A DNA stretch of 64,000 nucleotides from Candidatus Methylopumilus universalis (GCF_006365315.1 NZ_CP040968.1:372001-436000), one strand, 5' to 3'. Positions 10,852-22,272 are shown, numbered from the stretch's first letter. Numbers and translations are program-made. Notes: generated by a model not told the origin, from the sequence alone.

Positions 10852-11871
10852 ATGAAGATGGGCCCATTAATGATTGATGTTGAAGGGATCGCATTAACCG
10901 ATGAGGATGTTAAAAGAATTTCACATCCCTTGGTTGGCGGACTTATTTTATTTACAAGAAACTATCAAGACACTTCTCAATTAAAAACATTAACAGACGC
11001 TATTAGAAAGATCAGGGGCCATGACTTCTTAATCGCTGTGGATCATGAAGGCGGGCGCGTACAAAGATTTAGAGAAGGCTTTACTGCCATCCCTGCCATG
11101 AGAAAGTTGGGTGAAATATGGGATAAAGATCCCAAAAAAGCGAATCACTTAGCTTTTTTAATTGGTCAAATTATCGCCATGGAATTAAGAGTATTCGATA
11201 TCGATTTTAGTTTTACACCCGTTTTAGATATTGATTACAGCGAAAGTACCGTGATTCGAGACAGAGCCTTTCATGGGGATATTGAAGCTATTAAAGCTTT
11301 GGCATCTCATCTTTTGGAAGGTTTAAACGAAGGGGGTATGCATGGGGTTGGAAAACACTTTCCAGGGCATGGGTATATTAAGGCCGATTCACATCTAAGC
11401 ATTTCGGAAGACACGAGAACGTTCGACGAGATTGAGTCTAAAGACATGAGTATTTTTATCTCATTAATCAAGCATGGATTAAATGCAGTCATGCCTTCCC
11501 ACGTCCTATACTCTGCCGCAGATAATGAACCGGCTGGGTTTTCGTCTTTTTGGCTTAAAAATCAATTGAGAGAAAAGGCTCAATTTAAAGGCGCTATTTT
11601 TAGCGATGATATGAGTATGAAAGGGGCTATACTTGGCGGTGAAATGAAGGATAGAATTGCTAAAGCACTCGAGGCTGGTTGTGATATGGTTTTATTATGT
11701 AATAGCCCTCAACTGGTAGATGAAGTTTTGGCTCAACTAGACTGGAAGATGTCATCTGAAAGCATTGAAAGACTTCTTGCTATGAAAGGCTTTAAAGCGC
11801 CTCATATAGCCCTAAAAACCACCCAAGAAAAAGGTTTCAAGGATATGACAGATCAAGTTAGAGCGATGTAA
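10852..11871 (+). CDS. nagZ: Beta-N-acetylhexosaminidase, peptidoglycan recycling
   Basis: GH3-family cytoplasmic glycosidase that removes N-acetylglucosamine from anhydromuropeptides. The 339-residue length matches NagZ. Visible motifs are DHEGGRVQRF, the mobile loop KHFPGHGYIKADSH with the catalytic Asp/His dyad, and the nucleophile context FSDDMSMKGA. The start could be ATG 10852 or 10858 (MGPLMIDVEG); the second matches typical N-termini more closely. It lies downstream of yhhQ and a peptidoglycan transpeptidase, loosely a cell-wall group. Confidence 0.93.
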   Translation: MKMGPLMIDVEGIALTDEDVKRISHPLVGGLILFTRNYQDTSQLKTLTDAIRKIRGHDFLIAVDHEGGRVQRFREGFTAIPAMRKLGEIWDKDPKKANHLAFLIGQIIAMELRVFDIDFSFTPVLDIDYSESTVIRDRAFHGDIEAIKALASHLLEGLNEGGMHGVGKHFPGHGYIKADSHLSISEDTRTFDEIESKDMSIFISLIKHGLNAVMPSHVLYSAADNEPAGFSSFWLKNQLREKAQFKGAIFSDDMSMKGAILGGEMKDRIAKALEAGCDMVLLCNSPQLVDEVLAQLDWKMSSESIERLLAMKGFKAPHIALKTTQEKGFKDMTDQVRAM

Positions 11872-11887
11872 AAAAATCACATGAATA

Positions 11888-11916
11888 TTGAAACTATTTA
11901 GTAAGTTATATAATCT
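11888..11916 (+). promoter_or_regulatory. Predicted sigma-70 promoter of the BAX-inhibitor-1 gene
   Basis: TTGAAA at 11888-11893 is followed after 17 bases by TAATCT (11911-11916), or after 15 bases by a perfect TATAAT (11909-11914). The gene start at 11952 has a clear AAGAGG ribosome site about 9 bases upstream. The pattern is convincing, but which -10 register is used cannot be decided by eye. Confidence 0.6.
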
Positions 11917-11951
11917 AAGAAATGTATTAAAAACTTTTAAGAGGAAAACAT

Positions 11952-12638
11952 ATGCAAGAAAATATAAGAATTGAAAGTCAGTCGCAATCAGTATTAGCGA
12001 CAAATAAAGTACTGAGAAATACTTATGCTTTACTTGGTTTATCACTTATTCCAACCGCCATCGGCGCTTACATAGGTATGAGCATGAATTTCATATTTGC
12101 TCAACAACATCCTATTATGTTTGCCATTATGCTTATGGCAGGTATGTTTGGTTTATTTTTTGCAATTCAAGCAAATCGCAATAACAGCTTTGGTGTTGTT
12201 TTATTATTAGCGCTCACTTTATTTTTAGGTGTGATGTTAGGCCCGATTCTTCAAGTAGCCTTCAGTTTAAGTAATGGCGCTCAAATCGTAGGTTTAGCGG
12301 CGGGTGGCACAGCTGCAATATTTTTAACCTTAGCTACGATCGCTACCACAACTAAAAAAGATTTTAGCTTTATGGGAAAATTTTTGATGGTTGGTATTAT
12401 TCTTCTCATCTTAGCTTCCCTAGCTAATTTATTTTTCCAAATACCTGCGATGGCTTTAGCATTGTCTGGTGTAGCAGTTTTATTATTTTCTGGATTTATT
12501 CTCTACGACGTAAGCCGTATTGTGAATGGTGGAGAAACGAATTACATCATGGCAACTTTAGCGCTTTATATGAACATCTATAACTTATTTGTAAATTTAC
12601 TTCAGTTATTGATGGCACTTTTAGGCAACAGAGACTAA
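11952..12638 (+). CDS. BAX inhibitor-1 family membrane protein (YccA/YbhL-like)
   Basis: A 228-residue protein with seven hydrophobic helices and the BI-1 pattern (LGLSLIPTAIGAYIG at the first helix, SGFILYDVSRIVNGGETNYI near the end, where conserved acidic residues lie). YccA is a substrate and modulator of FtsH, and eukaryotic relatives are calcium leak channels; the bacterial role here is unproven. It has its own promoter and ribosome site and ends at a strong bidirectional terminator, so it is a single-gene unit. Confidence 0.88.
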   Translation: MQENIRIESQSQSVLATNKVLRNTYALLGLSLIPTAIGAYIGMSMNFIFAQQHPIMFAIMLMAGMFGLFFAIQANRNNSFGVVLLLALTLFLGVMLGPILQVAFSLSNGAQIVGLAAGGTAAIFLTLATIATTTKKDFSFMGKFLMVGIILLILASLANLFFQIPAMALALSGVAVLLFSGFILYDVSRIVNGGETNYIMATLALYMNIYNLFVNLLQLLMALLGNRD

Positions 12639-12651
12639 GTTAATTTTGCTC

Positions 12652-12684
12652 AAAAAAAAGCCGTAGTTTTCTACGGCTTTTTTC
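12652..12684. terminator. Bidirectional terminator between the BI-1 gene and tadA
   Basis: A perfect stem AAGCCGTAG/CTACGGCTT with a short TTTT loop is flanked by A-runs on the left and T-runs on the right, so it can terminate both convergent genes. The tadA stop codon (12671-12673) lies inside the stem, so tadA translation runs into its own terminator. Confidence 0.88.
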
Positions 12685-13132
12685 TTTTTGAAAGAAAGAA
12701 ATCTTTTAGTATTTGACTGCATTCCTTTTCTAAGACGCCACCCATAGCTTCTGCATGATGGTTAATTTCTTTAATGCCAATAAGATCAATCATACCTCCG
12801 CAAGCACCCGTCTTAGGGTCCGGAGCGCCATAGATAATTTTTCCAATACGCGCATGCTGAATGGCGCCTACACACATCGCGCAGGGCTCAAGGGTCACAT
12901 AAATCGAACAGTCTTTTAATCTATAGTTTTGGATAAGTTTAGCCGCTTCTCTTATGGCATTAATTTCAGCATGTGAAGTGGGGTCGTGGTCGCTAATTGA
13001 TGTGTTCATGCCGCTACCAATCACTTTACCGTCCTGAACAATCACCGCGCCTACGGGTACCTCATCTTTTAATTCAGCTTTTTTTGCTAGCTCTAAAGCC
13101 AGATTCATAAACTTAAGATCTTCATCAGTCAT
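12671..13132 (-). CDS. tadA: tRNA-specific adenosine-34 deaminase
   Basis: Zinc enzyme that converts A34 to inosine in tRNA-Arg(ACG). The 153-residue protein has the cytidine-deaminase-fold motifs SHAEINAI (His54 zinc ligand, Glu56 proton shuttle) and PCAMCVGA (Cys84, Cys87 zinc ligands). Length and start (ATG 13132) are normal. It follows the psiE-like gene by 8 bases on the same strand and ends inside the shared terminator. Confidence 0.93.
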   Translation of the reverse strand: MTDEDLKFMNLALELAKKAELKDEVPVGAVIVQDGKVIGSGMNTSISDHDPTSHAEINAIREAAKLIQNYRLKDCSIYVTLEPCAMCVGAIQHARIGKIIYGAPDPKTGACGGMIDLIGIKEINHHAEAMGGVLEKECSQILKDFFLSKRKKP

Positions 13133-13140
13133 GCAATAGT

Positions 13141-13611
13141 TTATTTTCTCTTAAGGTCGGGGATTGTTTTTCTAAACCGAATAACGAGGATATAGAGAAC
13201 ACCGATAAGAAATGCGCCTCCTACCCAAATACCCACTTCTTCAAGGGTTGGTTTTGTGTCTTGAACTGGAAGTACGATCAACTTTCTAAGAAAGAGCACC
13301 ATCACAACCTCAATAAAAGTTTCAACTTCCAATTTACTTCCATTGAGATAGCGCATTTCAGCTGAAATAAGGGCTGATATCGACCAAAGTAACATTAATG
13401 TACCCAGTGCATGAATAAAGCCATGAATGAGGTTGTTAGCATGCGCTGCGACACTTATTTCAATGAAGAAAAGCCAAGTAAACATAATGATAGATGTTGC
13501 CAAAGCTAGACCAATGACAATATGAGCAAAACCATTTAAATACAGCATAGCTTTAATAGCAAATCGATTAATACCTTTGAATTCTGAAGGGAGTTCAGTT
13601 TGAAGCATCAT
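13141..13611 (-). CDS. PsiE-family (phosphate-starvation-inducible E) membrane protein
   Basis: A 156-residue protein with four hydrophobic segments in the arrangement of the PsiE family, including AEMRYLNGSKLEVETFIEVVMVLFLRKLIV, in which the conserved acidic and basic residues lie in the middle of the chain. The family has no known biochemical function. It is transcribed away from the nitroreductase gene and precedes tadA by 8 bases. Assignment rests on topology and the central motif. Confidence 0.75.
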   Translation of the reverse strand: MMLQTELPSEFKGINRFAIKAMLYLNGFAHIVIGLALATSIIMFTWLFFIEISVAAHANNLIHGFIHALGTLMLLWSISALISAEMRYLNGSKLEVETFIEVVMVLFLRKLIVLPVQDTKPTLEEVGIWVGGAFLIGVLYILVIRFRKTIPDLKRK

Positions 13612-13644
13612 GGAATCCTTGTTAATTAAATTTGAAGGAAGTGA

Positions 13645-13689
13645 AAACTATCTTTATTATAGAGACAACTTTAAATATAAAGATAGTTT
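13645..13689. promoter_or_regulatory. 13-bp inverted repeat just upstream of the nitroreductase start
   Basis: AAACTATCTTTAT (13645-13657) is repeated as its exact reverse complement at 13677-13689, with a 19-base loop. The right arm ends four bases before the nitroreductase ATG (13694), in the intergenic space between divergent genes. It could be an operator for a dimeric regulator or an RNA hairpin that covers the ribosome site. There is no T-run, so it is not a terminator. Confidence 0.55.
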
Positions 13690-13693
13690 CTCA

Positions 13694-14290
13694 ATGAAAA
13701 AACCAGCAATTACTGAGCAGCCTATCCATTCGATTTTGGCAGATAGATGGAGTTCAAGAGCTTACGATCCCACTCAATTTGTGTCTCAAGAATTGCTTTT
13801 ATCTCTCATGGAAGCGGCACGATGGAGTCCTTCATGTATGGGAGATCAGCCGTGGCAATTTATTGTATTTAATAAGAAGGATGCGACCCCTTGGACACAG
13901 GCGCTTAATTGCTTGTCTATTGGGAATCAAAATTGGGCTATGGATGCATCTATATTAATTTTGGCTTGTGCCCATCAAAACTTCTCGAATAATGAGAAAA
14001 CGAACCGATGGGGCCAATACGATACAGGCGCTGCTTCTGAAAATATCAGTCTTCAAGCCACAAGCTTGGGGTTGGTAGCTCATCAAATGGGTGGATTTGA
14101 TGTTGAAAAAACTAGACAATTATTTCAAATTCCAAGCCAGTATGATTTAATGTCTTTTATTGCGATTGGTTATCCACTCGCCATAGAAAAAGTGAATGCT
14201 GAAGCATTAGCTAAAGAAAAAGAAGCTAGAAAGCGCAAACCCTTAAGAGAGATTTTTTATACCAACCAATGGGGCGAGCAGTCGTTATAG
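13694..14290 (+). CDS. Nitroreductase-family FMN oxidoreductase
   Basis: A 198-residue protein of the nitroreductase fold. Visible are the N-terminal DRWSSRAYDP (FMN phosphate binding, the usual RRSxR position), MEAARWSPSCMGDQPWQFIV, and DTGAASENISLQATSLGLVAHQMGGFD, the canonical FMN-binding helix. The substrate is unknown. The frame is open back to 13610, but that would overlap the psiE-like start and include the inverted repeat; the ATG at 13694 gives a typical N-terminus. It is followed by a thioredoxin gene after 31 bases, a plausible redox pair. Confidence 0.87.
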   Translation: MKKPAITEQPIHSILADRWSSRAYDPTQFVSQELLLSLMEAARWSPSCMGDQPWQFIVFNKKDATPWTQALNCLSIGNQNWAMDASILILACAHQNFSNNEKTNRWGQYDTGAASENISLQATSLGLVAHQMGGFDVEKTRQLFQIPSQYDLMSFIAIGYPLAIEKVNAEALAKEKEARKRKPLREIFYTNQWGEQSL

Positions 14291-14321
14291 TTTTTTTAAT
14301 CGAATATAACTAGGATACTAG

Positions 14322-14711
14322 ATGGCAACGGTAAAGCTTACAAAAAAGAACTTTAAAAAAACAATCGAAGATAACGATTTTGTTATTGTTGATTTTTGGG
14401 CGCCATGGTGTGAGCCTTGTATTGAATTTACCCCATTATTTGAAGCAGCTTCAGAAAAGAATAAAGATATTATATTTGGCATGGTAGATATAGAAGCCGA
14501 TCCAGAAATTGGTGAATATTTCCAAGTTGATAAAATACCAGGCCTTCTTATTATTAGAGAGCAAGCAGGTATTCATACTCAAATCGGTCAAATCGGTGAC
14601 TCAGCGCTTGATGAAATTATCAAGTGGGCAAGAGAACACGATATGTCAACTGTCAGAGATTATTACGAAAGAGAAGCTAAAGGCGAAATTAAGGTTGCCC
14701 GAGAAAAGTAG
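14322..14711 (+). CDS. Thioredoxin-family protein (WCEPC)
   Basis: A 129-residue thioredoxin fold with the active-site motif FWAPWCEPC (Cys30, Cys33) and the cis-proline loop near KIPGLLII. The CEPC dipeptide differs from the CGPC of classical TrxA, and there is a C-terminal extension of about 20 charged residues, so it is a specialised thioredoxin rather than TrxA itself. It has no signal peptide. Its 3' end overlaps the 3' end of nlpD tail to tail by 23 bases. Confidence 0.85.
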   Translation: MATVKLTKKNFKKTIEDNDFVIVDFWAPWCEPCIEFTPLFEAASEKNKDIIFGMVDIEADPEIGEYFQVDKIPGLLIIREQAGIHTQIGQIGDSALDEIIKWAREHDMSTVRDYYEREAKGEIKVAREK

Positions 14712-15654
14712 TCGGATCGACTGACTGCCCTTGTTTTCTAATTTCAAAGTGAAGTTTCACTTTGTCAGCGCCAGAGTCACCCATCGTTGCGATCTTCTGC
14801 CCCTTCATAACCACCTGACCTTCTTTAACGAGAAGCTCTTTGTTGTGAGCATATACAGATAAGTAAGAGTTATTGTGTTTAATGATCACAAGTTTGCCAT
14901 ACCCCTTTAGATCTTCCCCGCTGTAAATGACTTTCCCTGGACCAGCTGCTTTAATTTCTTGACCAAGTGTTCCTACAATATCAATTCCTTTTTGGCCTTG
15001 TGCTTCATTAAAAAGATTTTCTAACTTACCTTTAGTAGGCCATTGCCAATCTAATTTATCTTCTAAAGCAATAGGCGCACTTTCTTTAGGTGTGATTGAT
15101 GTGACATTATTTGTAGATTGATTCGTCGTCTTAAGGTTATAGGCTTCATCGGTATATTTTTCTCTATAAGCCTTTGGGTTATCTAAGTGAGTGATGCCAT
15201 TTGGAGCTGCTTTTGTTTGGGGTTGCGGTGCAGCTTCCGAATTGGCAACCGCTTCTTCATTGTTTTTTAATGGCGTAGTGACGACATCTTCATTTTTCTT
15301 AATTTCATTTGTATTGACCACAGGGTTATTTGTTTTAACTTGATCGAATTTTATTTTTTCGCCCACTTTAATTGCATAAGGCTCTTTAATATCATTTGCC
15401 TGTGCAACTTCTTTGTAATAAAAACCACAATCAAGACTTAAGCTATAGAGTGTATCGCCTGGTTTGACGATATAAACATCTGGACATGGTTGGCTCGGAT
15501 CTCTTTTTGCTCTTGCAACGGGTTTATTTTTTTGTATGGTAATTGATTTATCCGCTGGAATTTTTTTCTCTATGACGGGCGCTGGTGAATTCGATGCGCA
15601 ACCGACGATCAACGAAAATAGTGCCATATAAATAATAAAAAAACTTAATCTCAT
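14689..15654 (-). CDS. nlpD: NlpD-like lipoprotein (LysM + degenerate LytM), amidase activator
   Basis: Outer-membrane lipoprotein with lipidated Cys19 (LIVGC), one LysM domain (about 57-103, [29 protein letters not shown]), a low-complexity linker rich in Asn, Lys and Pro, and a C-terminal M23/LytM domain (about 210-318). The first zinc-ligand motif is absent (GIDIVG in place of HxGxD), as in NlpD and EnvC, so it should activate a septal amidase rather than cut peptidoglycan. It overlaps surE by four bases (ATGA), an arrangement seen as surE-(pcm)-nlpD in many proteobacteria. Confidence 0.9.
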   Translation of the reverse strand: MRLSFFIIYMALFSLIVGCASNSPAPVIEKKIPADKSITIQKNKPVARAKRDPSQPCPDVYIVKPGDTLYSLSLDCGFYYKEVAQANDIKEPYAIKVGEKIKFDQVKTNNPVVNTNEIKKNEDVVTTPLKNNEEAVANSEAAPQPQTKAAPNGITHLDNPKAYREKYTDEAYNLKTTNQSTNNVTSITPKESAPIALEDKLDWQWPTKGKLENLFNEAQGQKGIDIVGTLGQEIKAAGPGKVIYSGEDLKGYGKLVIIKHNNSYLSVYAHNKELLVKEGQVVMKGQKIATMGDSGADKVKLHFEIRKQGQSVDPTTFLGQP

Positions 15655-16400
15655 TTAAAGTTATTCATCCATGTTTTTAAATCATTAATTTGATTATGTC
15701 TTGTAAGGTCTGCGTGAATAGGCGATACAGAAACAAAACCATGGCCGACAGAATAAAAATCAGTACCTTCTCCTCCATCATTCGGCAAGCCTGCAGCACC
15801 CACCCAGTAAACGGTATTGCCATCAGCATCTTGTGTTTTATTAACAGGCTCTGCTTTATGTCTTTTTCCAAGTCTTGTGATGTGTATACCTTGAATTTTT
15901 TCTAAAGGCACATCAGGCACATTAATATTTAAGAGCATGGCTTCTTTAGGTTTATTATTTTGGTAATGCAAAATAAGATCATTTGTAATAGATGCAGCTG
16001 TTTCAAAATAAGTTGCTTCATGTTGTGACATTGAAATAGCAAAGGAGGGAATGTCCAACAAGTAGCCTTCCATAGCCGCTGCTACCGTGCCAGAGTAAAT
16101 AGTGTCATCACCCATATTAGCGCCATTATTAATACCAGAAATCACCATGTCTGGCATATGATCTAGTAATCCCGTCAATGCTAAATGCACGCAATCTGTT
16201 GGTGTGCCATCAATATAGTAATAATCTTTTTCAACTTCTGTGACTGTCAATGGACGATCAAGCGATAAGGAGTTACTTGCGCCACTTCTATTTCTATCAG
16301 GTGCCACGATAGTAACGTGCGCTATTTTTTTTAAATAGCTTGCAAGTTTTTTAATGCCAGGCGCATCGTAACCATCATCATTAGATAAAAGAATATTCAT
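15651..16400 (-). CDS. surE: 5'-nucleotidase SurE
   Basis: Metal-dependent phosphatase acting on nucleoside 5'- and 3'-monophosphates and short polyphosphates, linked to stationary-phase survival. The 249-residue protein begins with [13 protein letters not shown] (metal ligands Asp8, Asp9), followed by [15 protein letters not shown] (metal-binding Ser) and [22 protein letters not shown] (metal-binding Asn). It overlaps nlpD at its 3' end, and DUF2069 lies one base upstream. No pcm gene is between surE and nlpD here. Confidence 0.95.
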   Translation of the reverse strand: MNILLSNDDGYDAPGIKKLASYLKKIAHVTIVAPDRNRSGASNSLSLDRPLTVTEVEKDYYYIDGTPTDCVHLALTGLLDHMPDMVISGINNGANMGDDTIYSGTVAAAMEGYLLDIPSFAISMSQHEATYFETAASITNDLILHYQNNKPKEAMLLNINVPDVPLEKIQGIHITRLGKRHKAEPVNKTQDADGNTVYWVGAAGLPNDGGEGTDFYSVGHGFVSVSPIHADLTRHNQINDLKTWMNNFK

Positions 16401-16401
16401 A

Positions 16402-18706
<2,305 letters not shown>

Positions 18707-18728
18707 CTATGAGATATATAGTGTTATT

Positions 18729-19568
18729 TTAACTCGTTTTTGCATCAATTTCATAGGAACCATGGCCGTTAAGCCCTAATTGCTGGCTTAAATACGGCAT
18801 GATTTCTTGTAATTGTTCTTTGAGTTTCCATGGTGGATTGATGATAAAAAGATAGCTACCGAACATCCCAATATCATCACTAGGTTTGGCAATTGAAAGG
18901 CTTACATAAAGCCATTCTTTAACATTCAATTTTTGAAGTTGTTTGAGCATCGTTAAGGGTTCCGTTCGATCAATCAAAGGACACCAAATCATATAGATGC
19001 CAGTTTCAAAACGTTTTAAGCTATCTTTTAAGGATTCCACCACTTTTAGGTAATCGTTTTTAATTTCATAAGAGGGATCAGTTAAAACAAGGCCTCTTTT
19101 TGGAGGTGGCGGAATAAGGGCTTTTAATCCCTGGAAGCCATCTTCACCATAGATTTTAATATTATGCTTTTTACCTAACGCATGAAGAAGGGAAGTTAAG
19201 TCGGTAGGGTGTAATTCAAAGAGTCTGATTCTGTCTTCATGAGATAGCATATGGCTTGCGATCCAAGGAGAGCCAGGATATTGCTTCAATTGATCGCCAC
19301 CATTCAGATGCCTGATAACTTCAATATATTTTGCTAAAGCTAATGGCTTTTTTTCATCATGAAAGATTTTTTTAATGCCATCAAGATGTTCAGATGTTTT
19401 ATTAGAAAACTCACTTTCAAGCGAATACTTGCCTGCCCCTGCGTGCGTATCAATAAACCAATAAGGTTTATTTTTTTGTTTGAGGTAATCCAAGATAAGG
19501 GTTAGCACAATATGTTTTAACACATCTGCATGATTGCCTGCGTGAAAGCCGTGACGATAACTAAGCAT
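18729..19568 (-). CDS. rlmJ: 23S rRNA (adenine-2030-N6)-methyltransferase
   Basis: Methylates A2030 of 23S rRNA. The 279-residue protein begins with MLSYRHGFHAGNHADVLKH, the RlmJ hallmark, has the SAM loop IDTHAGAGKYSL, and carries DPSY (Asp164 to Tyr167) where most N6-adenine methyltransferases have DPPY. The Ser replaces a Pro beside the catalytic Asp, which is retained. It is divergent from the UDG gene, with a 75-base gap. Confidence 0.93.
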   Translation of the reverse strand: MLSYRHGFHAGNHADVLKHIVLTLILDYLKQKNKPYWFIDTHAGAGKYSLESEFSNKTSEHLDGIKKIFHDEKKPLALAKYIEVIRHLNGGDQLKQYPGSPWIASHMLSHEDRIRLFELHPTDLTSLLHALGKKHNIKIYGEDGFQGLKALIPPPPKRGLVLTDPSYEIKNDYLKVVESLKDSLKRFETGIYMIWCPLIDRTEPLTMLKQLQKLNVKEWLYVSLSIAKPSDDIGMFGSYLFIINPPWKLKEQLQEIMPYLSQQLGLNGHGSYEIDAKTS

Positions 19569-19643
19569 GGATAGAGGACATGATGAACATGGGCTATTAT
19601 AGAGTTTATAAATAAAATACGTGAATTCTCACGATATAAAATA

Positions 19644-20276
19644 ATGACACAATATAAAGAAGACTGCAGAGAATGCCCTCGACTTGCTACATTTCTAGAT
19701 CAAGTTAAATTAGAGCAACCGAATTATTTTTGTAAGCCTGTCCCACCTTTTGGTGACACATCGATTCGTTTATTGATTGTAGGCTTAGCGCCTGGCATGC
19801 ACGGCGCAAACAGAACAGGCAGGCCCTTTACTGGCGATTACGCAGGCATTCTTTTATATAAAGCCTTATTTCACTTTGGATTTTCAAACCAACAAGAGTC
19901 GATCGCAGCTGATGATTCGTTAAAGCTTATGGATTGTAGGATTACAAATGCTGTGAAATGTTTGCCTCCACAAAATAAACCCGAACCTAAAGAAATAAAA
20001 CAATGTAATCATTATTTAAAATCGGAACTAGATTTACTAAAGCCTCGCACATTAGTTTTAGCTTTAGGCAGTATCGCGCATCAATCTATCTTATCTGCTT
20101 TTCAATTGAAAAAATCTGATTATGTATTTTCACATGGCGCTCGTCATAATTTACCTAATCAATTAGTTTTATATGATAGTTATCATTGCAGTCGATACAA
20201 TACGCAAACAAAAAGACTCACCGAAGAAATGTTTTTTAGTGTTTTTCAATCAATCAAAAAAGAAATGGAGAATTAA
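19644..20276 (+). CDS. Family-5-type uracil-DNA glycosylase (UDGb-like)
   Basis: A 210-residue base-excision repair glycosylase with an FeS-type cysteine set (CRECPR near the N-terminus, further cysteines at about 30 and 113) and the UDG motif GLAPGMHGANRTGRPFTGD, whose APG..GANRTG form points to family 5 rather than family 4. Motif 2 reads SYHCSRYN, where family members usually have SYHPSxxN, a Pro-to-Cys change worth noting. It acts on uracil and related lesions in single- and double-stranded DNA by family knowledge. It is followed directly by a tautomerase and uvrC. Confidence 0.88.
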   Translation: MTQYKEDCRECPRLATFLDQVKLEQPNYFCKPVPPFGDTSIRLLIVGLAPGMHGANRTGRPFTGDYAGILLYKALFHFGFSNQQESIAADDSLKLMDCRITNAVKCLPPQNKPEPKEIKQCNHYLKSELDLLKPRTLVLALGSIAHQSILSAFQLKKSDYVFSHGARHNLPNQLVLYDSYHCSRYNTQTKRLTEEMFFSVFQSIKKEMEN

Positions 20277-20278
20277 AA

Positions 20279-20458
20279 ATGCCTTACATCAATATTAAAT
20301 TAGCAGGAACCTTAAACCGCGATCAAAAAGAAACAATCGCAAAAGAAATCACAACGCTTATGGAAAAAGTAGCTCATAAACCAGCTTCGTACACCTACAT
20401 TGTATTTGATGAAGTTAAAGGTGAAGATTGGTCGGTAGGGGGCAGTTTGTTAGGCTAG
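20279..20458 (+). CDS. 4-oxalocrotonate tautomerase family small protein (59 aa)
   Basis: A 59-codon gene that starts with Met-Pro-Tyr-Ile, so that after Met removal Pro1 is the catalytic base of the tautomerase superfamily. The rest (INIKLAGTLNRDQKE, ITTLMEKVA, SYTYIVFDEV) follows the beta-alpha-beta monomer pattern of 4-OT/DmpI/XylH homologues. The physiological substrate is unknown; such genes often lack any catabolic context. It begins two bases after the UDG stop and ends four bases before uvrC, so it is inside one transcript. Good reading frame and context support it despite its size. Confidence 0.88.
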   Translation: MPYINIKLAGTLNRDQKETIAKEITTLMEKVAHKPASYTYIVFDEVKGEDWSVGGSLLG

Positions 20459-20462
20459 TCAA

Positions 20463-22259
20463 ATGGACATTAAACCCTTTTTAAAAACACTGCCTAATTT
20501 ACCTGGTGTATATCGAATGATTAATCAGGCTGGGGAAGTCATTTATGTCGGGAAAGCCAAAGACCTAAAGAAGAGGGTTTCATCTTACTTTGTGAAAACG
20601 ATTGTAAGTCCTAGAACTAAAATGATGGTGGGTCACATCGATCATATTGAAATAACAGTGACCCATTCGGAAGCTGAGGCGTTGATCCTAGAAAACAATA
20701 TGATCAAGTCACATATGCCCCGTTATAACGTTATTTTTAGAGACGATAAATCTTATCCATACATTGTATTAACAAATGAAAAATATCCACGTTTAGCTTT
20801 TCATCGCGGCGCCCAGAAAAAAGGAAACCAATATTTTGGACCCTTCCCAAATACAAATGCAGTCAGAGAAAGCATTCAGCTTTTACAAAAAGTTTTTAAA
20901 TTAAGAACATGTGAAAACTCAGTGTTCAAAAATCGATCAAGGCCATGTCTTCAATATCAGATTCATCGCTGCACAGCGCCATGTGTCGATTTTATTCCAG
21001 AGGATGAGTATAAAAATGACATCAAACATGCCTCACTTTTTTTAGATGGAAAAGACAGCGAAGTCATAAGCCAACTTACAAACCAAATGAATGAGGCAGC
21101 TAATTCACATGCATATGAACATGCAGCTTTATATCGCGATCGCATTCAAAGTTTAAGACAAGTAAGAACAAAACAGTTTGTCAGTGACTTTAGTGCTAGC
21201 GATGCTGACATTATTGCTTGCGTTGAAGAAGCTGGAGAATATTGTCTGAACTTAGTTATGATCAGAGCAGGTAGACATTTAGGTGACAAAAGTTTCTTTC
21301 CAAAAAACGCTGCCGACATTGAAACTCAAGATGTGATCGAAACTTTCATCGCTCAATACTATACAAATCAGACCATACCTAAATTGATCGTGACCCAACA
21401 GCATGTGAATCAATCGCTTCTTTCTGAATTTTTTAAATTAAATTACGACATTGAAGTGAAGGTGATTAACAAAGCAATTGGTGATAAGCGTGTATGGCTC
21501 GCTATGGCACAAAAGAATGCGCAGATTGCATTAAAACAAAAACTGATGCAAACAGAAAGCCAGGAAAATAGGGTAGAAGCATTGAAAGCGATTTTCAATC
21601 TTTCGGACTCATTTTCAAGAATTGAATGTTTTGATATTAGCCACACAATGGGTGAGGGCACCGTCGCCTCTTGTGTTGTATTTGATAAAGGTAATCTTCA
21701 AAATAAAGAATATAGACGTTTTAATATTCAAGATATTACGCCAGGCGATGATTATGCCGCCATGCGAGAAGTCTTGATGCGTCGCTATAAAAAAATTGCA
21801 ACAGGTGAGGGCGTTAAGCCGGATCTTATTTTTATTGACGGAGGCAAGGGCCAGCTCAATATAGCCATTGAGGTGATCCAAGAATTAGGCTTGAGCGACA
21901 TTATGCTTGTTGGTATTGCAAAAGGTGAGGGAAGAAAACCAGGATTGGAGCAGCTTTTTTTAGAGGGCAAAAGCGAGCCTATCATTGTGAGAAAAGATAA
22001 TGTTGGATTTCATTTAATACAACAAATAAGAGACGAAGCGCATCGTTTTGCTATTTCAGGTCATAGAGCTAAGCGCGCTAAGAAAAGAATCACTTCATCT
22101 CTAGAAGATATTGAGGGTATTGGTTCGCAAAAGAGAAAAAATCTACTCGTCTATTTTGGCGGTATAGAGCGTATTAAAAATGCTAGTATTGAAGAAATAA
22201 TCATGGTTGATGGTATTGATAAGAAATTAGCTGAAAAAATTTACGACTACTTTCATTAA
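20463..22259 (+). CDS. uvrC: Excinuclease ABC subunit C
   Basis: Dual-incision nuclease of nucleotide excision repair. The 598 residues comprise a GIY-YIG domain (about 13-95, LPGVYRM...VIYVGKAKDLKKRV), a cysteine-containing segment with CLQYQIHRCTAPC, a UVR motif (about 200-235), an RNase H-like C-terminal endonuclease domain (FDISHTMGEGTVASCVVFD, DLIFIDGGKGQLN) and a helix-hairpin-helix pair at the end. Length is normal. Its neighbours UDG and pgsA match common proteobacterial order (uvrC-pgsA). Confidence 0.97.
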   Translation: MDIKPFLKTLPNLPGVYRMINQAGEVIYVGKAKDLKKRVSSYFVKTIVSPRTKMMVGHIDHIEITVTHSEAEALILENNMIKSHMPRYNVIFRDDKSYPYIVLTNEKYPRLAFHRGAQKKGNQYFGPFPNTNAVRESIQLLQKVFKLRTCENSVFKNRSRPCLQYQIHRCTAPCVDFIPEDEYKNDIKHASLFLDGKDSEVISQLTNQMNEAANSHAYEHAALYRDRIQSLRQVRTKQFVSDFSASDADIIACVEEAGEYCLNLVMIRAGRHLGDKSFFPKNAADIETQDVIETFIAQYYTNQTIPKLIVTQQHVNQSLLSEFFKLNYDIEVKVINKAIGDKRVWLAMAQKNAQIALKQKLMQTESQENRVEALKAIFNLSDSFSRIECFDISHTMGEGTVASCVVFDKGNLQNKEYRRFNIQDITPGDDYAAMREVLMRRYKKIATGEGVKPDLIFIDGGKGQLNIAIEVIQELGLSDIMLVGIAKGEGRKPGLEQLFLEGKSEPIIVRKDNVGFHLIQQIRDEAHRFAISGHRAKRAKKRITSSLEDIEGIGSQKRKNLLVYFGGIERIKNASIEEIIMVDGIDKKLAEKIYDYFH

Positions 22260-22272
22260 AAAATAAATACAT

